A stretch of DNA of 64,000 nucleotides from Siphonodentalium dalli (taxonomy: Eukaryota; Mollusca; Scaphopoda; Gadilida; Siphonodentaliidae), in NCBI GenBank assembly GCA_032622095.1, contig CP136069.1, positions 204,834,690 through 204,898,689 on the forward strand. Reading direction: 5' to 3'. The notes below the pieces were generated by a model. The model was not told the origin of the DNA. It did no database searches and was given only the letters and a program-made list of their open reading frames with translations. Positions within the stretch are counted from its first letter, which is position 1. Each line of letters begins with the position of its first letter. Shown piece by piece: positions 40,101-49,100 of the stretch. The translations under genes were made by a program, and so were the position numbers.

Positions 40101-43100
40101 GCGTCACTAAATTCACCCTCTGGGGACCTCACTCTTCAAATAACAGGCACACTAAACTCAGGCTTGTAGGACATGTGGCTATTAGTGGCCTTTTGTTCTG
40201 CTTGGAGAAGTTTTATCAGATTTGATTTGAATTTTCTCTTCTCTGGAATTCAGGAGTGTGAGGAGAATGACATGGAAGATGATGGTGAGGACCACTCTAA
40301 CAGTGAGATAGTTCTAGTCACAGGGCCCAACATGGGAGGAAAGTCAACGCTGATGAGACAAGTCGGACTTATAACAGTATTATCTCAACTGGTGAGTGTG
40401 AATTAAGAAAATAGCTTTATATGTTATTAATAGCTTTATATGTTATTAATAGCTTTATATCTTATTAATAGCTTTATATCTTATTCATTTCTGGATCCAG
40501 ATCCGGTATCTGATTTTGATTCTGCGGAAAAGTGCAGATTCACAGGGCCCTAAGGTCAATGTGGTATTATTGAAGTTGTGTACCACATGTCACATTCTGT
40601 CGCAGGTTTTTTAATACACAACTGAGCATCCTCGATCCATCAAATATTTGTTTATCACCGTGACCACATGCTTCATATTTAATCAGCATGAACATAAACC
40701 AAATCATATAGAAAATTTAATTTTGTTTTTACAATAATGAGGAACAAGTTCTAAACCAGGCTAACCCTTTACCCAACAAACCGGCCAAAAACGGCCAAAT
40801 AAAGCTGCCACAGCCTAAATTATCTTGGCTCTGTCTCAATAGAACCATACAAATATGGATATCATTGGAACTGGCTCCTTGACCACATTGTGATAGTTAC
40901 AGTTATGCCCTGTGCCAATGCATTCTCTTATATATGCGAGTCGACCATAGGTCGCCTCGCATATATAAGAGAATGCATTGGCCTAAATTTTTTTTTACTT
41001 TTTTCTTACATTTTTTAACAATTAATATGTGTTAAGCCAATGCATTCTCTTATATATGCGAGGCGACCTATGGTCGACTCGCATATATAAGAGAATGCAT
41101 TGGCACAGGGCCATTCTGTTGGGTAAAGGGTTAACTTGATTGATGATATGATTTCAGGGTTGTTACGTCCCAGCTGAGAAATGTCGCCTGACTCCAATAG
41201 ACAGAATATTTACCCGACTTGGAGCTAGTGATAGAATCATGGCAGGTTTGTCATTCATTTATACACCTGTTCATTACACACATATATGTGATTAATAAGG
41301 ATTTCTCGACTAATTAAAAGTGGTGATGTCACACCTGTGAATTATGTCCCCGGTGACAGTATGCAAATTTTGACAGCGCCTAACTCTGCCATTGTCTGAA
41401 ATATTTTGCTCACATTCTCGAACACGAAGCACTCGGTTTGAACTGTCATAGATCTGCAAATGTCACAATAATTGACAACAAAGATATGGACGCGATACGT
41501 TATCTCATCATAATTATAGTATCTTCCATATTCTAAATATGCCACTGTCGACTATAAATTCTGAGCGTGTGAGTGACGAGTTCTAGTATTTTGAGTATTG
41601 ACAGTCCCAACATCGAAAAATGAAGTCAAAATGGAATCATTACGTCACAAATATTCAAATGGCGGTCATCCATTCAACTGAAAGCTCAGCACGGGGATAA
41701 TCAGCTGATCAGGAACTATATATTTTATCACATATTATCTATAAAATTCACAAAATTTAATAGTTGAAAGTGTGTAATAAACAGATAATCAATTAGTTTC
41801 AATGATTACGTGACATAATTCACTTCGGGAGTCGGAAACCAATTGATTACCTTCTATTTATACAATCGACAAGGTCATGATGTTGCCATTGAAAGTGGTT
41901 TGCTGATCAGTGTAAGAAATTTGGGTAAACCAGATGCATGTTTCTTTCTGAAATTCTGAGTACTGTTCCATTTCTTGTACTATTAAAAGTGAAAATGACG
42001 CATAATTTATCAACTTTGAGCATTAATAAAGATCATATAAAAAGAACACCAATAATTTTTGTTTGAAAACCTGAAACATCTCATTCATGTCTGAAAAGAA
42101 ATATTGAATTTTCACTCGCGGCTTGCAGCCGCTCATAAAATTTAATATTTCTTTCCAGACATGAATGAGATGTTTAAGGTATTCAAACAGGAACTGTATG
42201 TATTCTCTATTTATCACACACATCTGACTTGTGGATGCAGGTCAGTCTGCTTGATTACGCTGTACAATAGAACGATATGTTATCAAATTTATTCAAGTAG
42301 CATTTCATTAGTGATCTGAAGATAATATTTTCTCTTTCAGGGGAGAGTACATTCTTCGTTGAATTAAGTGAGACGTCAGCGATCCTGCAGCATGCCACCA
42401 AACATTCATTAGTACTTATGGATGAGTTAGGTTTGTATATTATATGAAATAGTGTCCGTCATCCCCAGAGGGTGAATTTAGTGCTTCTATCCCATAATAT
42501 CTTACACTGTTTTTTGTTAAAATAAATGTATGGCCAGTTCTTGTCATACTATTTTTATAGTAGTTCAATAACAAACTAAAACCTATAATAGTTCAAAATA
42601 TGTGACAGTTTTTAGCAGGGTTCGTGCTGCCACTACCAAATTTGCCAATGGCAAAAATAATTCACATTTGGCAAAAATATTTTCGTTTGGCAAAAGTTTT
42701 GGCAAGTCACTTTTTAATTCCTGAAGAAAGTTGAAAAAATATTGGTCAATCAATACCATTCATTTCAGGAACTCTTATACAATATAATTATACCCCCACT
42801 TTCGAAGAAAATGGGGGGTATACTGGATTGACTGCGTCCATCCGTCACGCTTTCTCCGTCCGTTTGTCTGTCCGTCCGTCCGTCCGACCTCATAACTCGA
42901 ACAACTATGAACCGATTTCAATAATGTTTTGTATGCAATCTCCTTAGGACGGTCTCTCCGCATGATGCTAATTGCGGTTCAAGTTACGCCTCTTTTTCGA
43001 CTTATTTTAACTTAGAAAATTCTTTCCGACTTAATAGCTTTAACAAATATGAACCGATTTCAATCATTTTTGGAATACATGCTTCTCACAATAGCCTCTC

Positions 43101-46100
43101 TACATGATGCGGCTAGGGATTGGCTCAGACTGTTTTTCGTAATATTACACCTCATTTTCGACTTATTTTGACTTAGAAAATTCTGTCTGACTTAATAACT
43201 TTAACAAATATGAACCGATTTGAATAATTTTTTCTGTACAAGCTTCTTGTGACACCATATCGATATTATTAGTCCGAATTTTTCTTTAAAGTTAAAAATC
43301 TTTTTGGTTGAGTTTACGGATAATGCGGGTTGAATTTGCCACGGTGGGGATATGCTAGCACTCGAGTGCACACCTCTTGTTATATTAGTGGTGTTTTATA
43401 TGGCCTAGGAACAGTTAACACCTCTATTAAGATGAAGTTAATCTGATAGCATTGGTATTGATGGGTGGAGGGATTACCCGTATTTTGTGTGGTGGTGGTG
43501 TTTACATAGCTAATCCTCTTGCAATGTGACGCGCCCTTCTGATGAAGCAACCCTTCTATTATATTATTATTCGGTGATTGATTTATTGTTGTATGATAAA
43601 CCACAATAGAGATGCTAGTATAATTATTAACTAAATGCTTTCCTATCGATATCAAACGTCGTTCAAACCGCAAGTGTCGAAACATAAGATCCAATCAAGG
43701 TTGCAGAAAAGGATACTATCAGGGATAACATTAGGCAAATTCTAAAAGAATTTGGCAAAAAATATTTTCATTTGGCAAATAATTTGGCAAAAGTAAATTT
43801 TGGTCCAGCTCGGACCCTGGTTTTTAGACTTACTGCTGATATCCTATAGTCCAGCCCTAATTTGCCAAAAAAAAATTATTTGACATGGTCTATGAATATT
43901 TCAGTTTCAAATTTTGACACTGTCCTTTCTCCATAGGTCGAGGAACTGCCACATATGATGGGACGGCTATTGCCTGCTCTGTCGTCAATGAACTATCCCA
44001 GACTGTCTGCTGTCGGACGCTATTCTCCACACATTACCACTCCCTAGTCGAAGAGTTCTCACACGACAAAAACATTCGCCTTGGTCACATGGTATGTAAA
44101 TAAAAACATTCGCCTCGGTCACATGGTATGTAAATAGATACAGTTGTAAAGAACAATGTATTTAAATGCCGCCAATGATGGGAGATTATTTGCATTTTGT
44201 TTCCATACATTCAATACAATTGAATGGAATGAAATGCGGTATGTGGGTTTACTTGTACATCAAGTTCTAATTTGGGTTCCGCCCACCAATTTTCACCAGA
44301 GTTGTGAAATTACCACAGTGTATTTTGCCACACTCTAGTGATGCTCTTGTATACATATTTCAAGATACATAATCTGAATTAACGCTCCTAAATTATTATT
44401 TGGCTTCTGTCAGCGTAGGGGGGGGTAAAAAATATTTGATTAGAGTCAAGGAAACCACCCATCAAAGCTCAGAGTAATCAGATAAATCGATTTTTTAAAT
44501 CTGTCATTTTTCATCACCTGGAATATTTGGCGGCCTGGCAAATATTCGACGAGCCAACCGACATACTCTTGATACCAAATCGCATTGAACAAAATGTTGA
44601 TATATAACACGTTTTGGAATTTTTTTATACTAGAGCAGTTGTGTTGACAGTGGTCAGCATTATTTTTGGGTAACTAATGGATTCAGATAACTAAAGCTTC
44701 TTTTGAAGAAATGTTGTTGGAAACTGATGATAAGGCCATACACACTTAATAGTTCGTTTCTCAGGGATCGCCGCGTCCCCCAAAAACCTGCGCCTCCCCC
44801 TTATTTATTGGCACCTATAAAATAATAAATATATAAATACCGCATGTCCCGAACCGCCCCAGACCGATAACTTCGTCTTGAAACTTTACGCAAACTGCAA
44901 ATCTATCCGGACTGCAAATCTATCCGGACTTTACTTTCACAAACAAGGGCGGATAATTCTGACGAACTTCCTGTTTAAAATAATAACAAAATGGCGACTT
45001 TGGTGAACATTTGTATCGTGCAGAACGCGTCGGAAGGCAAATGGACAATTATATCAGACAACAGATCAAAAACTGTTCCTGAAATGGCTGATGATTTCAT
45101 GTCCACGAAAGACATTGACGATGATTTTGACTTGGTTGTTTCAAAAACGAAAACGGGGGACTTTGACACAGTTGCAGGAGACATCATTATCATGATCATC
45201 AATACATCATCATGTTTTCTGAAGTCACGCAATTTTTCGGACGATATTTTCAAATTCGAGTGACCAAAGAAGATGTACCAGAGAATAAATCGGGAGAAGT
45301 AGTTGATGTATTCTCGGTGCTGATGACAAGTTGTAAGGAGGTGGTGTTGCCCAGTAAGACAAATGTGAAAAACAAATGTAACAAATTGTGCAATTCATTC
45401 ATTGACTGGTTGAAAACAAAGTGGGCTAGTTCCGAAAGGTTAGCGTTGACAGTGTGGGTCGGCAATGTGTGGCTATTGTATGTAATGCACTCTGGTTTGT
45501 GGATCAGCACTATTCCAAACTTCAAGATTTTGTTATAACTTTGCCTATTCTGCTGCGATGTGACAAAGTATAACTACAGTAATATTGCGTTTATACCAAA
45601 CATGAAATGCAAACGGGGCAGAGAAGGGGTCATGAAAAGATGTCTCACCTAATCTGCTCGTCTGTGTTCTGTTTGGTCCGGTGGTCTGTTGTCGTGAATC
45701 TGTGGGCAAGTCCGTGTCGTTATCCGTGATGATGGCGTATTGTATGAGTGCTGATTGATGATTGTTGGATGTAGGCCAACGTCCTATAAAACGGTTATGA
45801 AGTCCGAATATAACTTAGAACGACATGCGACTGTCCTTGTCGAGAATCGTAACCACAAGAGATCGATCGGGAGATGTATTCTTCCGCGCCACGGAAACCT
45901 TCCTTCGCTCAGTCCGTGCGCCACTCAACGTCCTGGATTCGGTCACCTGATACTCTGACCTTTGACATGATCATTCATAACAACAATAGTCAACAAAACA
46001 CATGTGCACAGTCCACGTGTACCTCAACATTCACCACAATTTTTATGAAAGTCTGTGATTAATTAGAAAATAAACCTTTTATTTCATAAATTATTGTTGT

Positions 46101-49100
46101 GATTTAATATTATCAATTCATGTGTAGTCCAGTGGAACTCCTTCCAATAAAGCTTGATCTGGCTGGTGGTCACCCTGAGTTACATCAAATTTCACCGATG
46201 TAGTTTCCACATCTTCTGCCATGAGTGAATAACTCAAACTGTTTCCTCTATACAACTTTATTACAAATCTAGATTATTAAGGGGATATATGATGGTCAGC
46301 TTCCCTGCTTCAGTATATTGCCCATATCCAGTATTATTCCTCATATCCAGTATTATTCCTTAATATGGGACTCCGATAAATATTATATATATAAATACCT
46401 GCCTCACCACAAAATTAATTTGAAAAAAATAATAAATATAAATAACTGCCTCCCTCATCACTTTGAAAAAAAAAATCCCTGAGAAACAAACTATTAAGTT
46501 TATATGGCCTAAGGGAACCATCAAATCAGATTGTGTACCTTTAATTGTAATCTTCCGTTGTTTCAGGCTTGTATGGTAGAGAATGAGAATGAAGATGATC
46601 CGACGCAGGAGACAATAACTTTCCTCTATAAGTTTGTTAAAGGAGCATGTCCAAAGAGTTACGGTTTTAATGCTGCGCGATTAGCAGATATTCCTGACGA
46701 TGTGAGTTCATTATTACGTGTATTGTATATTATACAAAGGATATCTAGTCTAGTATTTTGGACTGGACACCGAAAAGTTTGTCATGAGTGAGCGAGACAA
46801 ATGTTTATTTTCATGAGCCCGAGCTAAGGCCATTAAAAATTAATGTCTGGGTTCACGGGCCCCGCCCGCATCACTAAAAGTCCGCCACATCAAAACTATT
46901 TATCGCAAAATCTATAAAAAAAAAAATAAAAAAATTTTTAACACGAACAAAATCTATCCGGTTTTACCGTATTTCGCCCCTGAAACTATACTCTTAATAT
47001 AATGCGGGGAGATAATTCCTTTCTTGTTCCGTTCACATGGTGTGTAGTTTATTGCCTATATTCGATATATGTTTGGAAAAATTCGCGATGCTAATTAAGC
47101 TACACATTCCGAACAAATACAAGGTTCATAAATACAATCATATCACAAGAGAAGAGAAGAGATTTTATATATATATTAACATATTTTATTTTTTATTTTA
47201 TGTTTTGATAGCAATGGTGGGATTCCGGTTATCTTTTTGTTAAAATAAAAATGAAGTAATATTCACAAATACTTTCCTCTTCTTGAAGTTCCTCCCAATG
47301 AATTCAACCAATTTATCAGAACTGTCATTTTAACAACACATGCACAGACATGTACCCACATCAGCAGCCATCCATACAAAAGTATAATGGTATAAACCGG
47401 TATATAGGATTCTTGTGGAACACTAGAAAAATAACTTCAGTGTCACTGAGAATTGTTCCTGATACATTTGAATCAGCTTTCTTAGAATTCCTAATTCAAT
47501 TGTCAGAAGTTGTTTTAATTTGAGTGGTGTGTGTTTCTCTACATGTGTGGTTACATTGTACAGTTCTGATATTTGGTGGGAGACATTGAGCGGTTCTGAC
47601 TTTATAAACCATATCCCTCACCCTATCATGAATAGAACCAGACAAAACTCATGCATGCCATTCCTCAATAGCCATTTAGAGCCATGCTGTGGGAATTGGG
47701 GCAACAGAGGTGTCAGAATATCCCCAAGTATTGAGCTATAAATGTGATTACACAGAGACAAGTTGTATTACCTGGAATCACGAAAAAAGATTATTCGATT
47801 TTGAGGTATGTTTTGAAGAATTTAAAATAAATAATAAATATAAATAGCCTCCCTCCCTCATCACAAAATTTAGACATAATTGCCCGTGAACCCAGACATT
47901 AAATTTTAATGGCCTAAGATAAACATTTATCTCTTTCACAAATTACATAATTGTGTCTAATTTCAACATAAAGACATTAAAGGATTATTACACTGATTTG
48001 TGAGGATTTTGAAATATTCCGGTAGCGCATTGGTACACGCAAGTGAATTGGTCGCACGTGCGAGCTAGTGTGAAAGTTAAAACCTCTTCTAGGGGATATC
48101 AAAATTTATTTAGCAGCAGTTTTTTGTTGATAAATCACTGTTGAGCATATAATAAAAGTGATTTTATCAGTTAATATTTTGAACAGAGATTCTGCAACTT
48201 CAATTCAGATCTTAGAACAAACTTTAATAATTATTAAGATTTTAATTTTGATTTAATAGAATTTGTTGTGACTATTTGAGTGAACTTTTTATGTTGATGT
48301 TGACTTGTCTTCTTCTTATGGATATCTACCAATGACTACCATACCTTACTCGCATTTAAATTCGCACAGCGTTGGGCGCACAAATTTAAAACTAGTACGA
48401 ATCTGAATTTTAAATATACCACAGGGAAAATAAGTGAGTTATGTTGATGAGTTACAATTATTACGAAACATTGGACACTGAATAGACAATTACACATACA
48501 CATGTAAGACTATGTTTACATTCGGTCAACCAATATAAAAAATTCAAAACCATTACTCAATGCCAAGTGACGTACAATTCATGGTAATGTCGACGATGTT
48601 GAAATACTTGAATGAAATGCATATATTCTAGATTGCATGTGTTTTAAAGCATGCCCCCCCCCCCATTCACCATCCCTGGAGTGACACCGTAACCATACAG
48701 TATTCAGAAACGAAAGTCATCATATCCAAAACTTTTTCAAAAATATCTTATCAGATTTTAATTCGTACACCAATATTTAAAGTGCACAAATTCAAAACTG
48801 AACGAAAAATAGTACTGCGCGAATTTAAATACAATTTTTTTTATTTATAAAAAAAACTGCTGCTAAATAAAGCTTATTTTCAAAAACCTGAATTCACAAC
48901 ATTATGCTTTAACCCTTTATCATCGGCCCTAATTTACAGTATGTTGAGTTAAATTAAAAAATTAAAAAATAAAAAACAAACTGGATAAAACCTTAGGGGC
49001 ATGTTATAACTCAAAATTATCACCAAGTATTCATAGTAATAATTTTGATGCCCATGAAAAACGTAAGATTCCCTGGCACTAAACCTACAAAATAAGTCTG

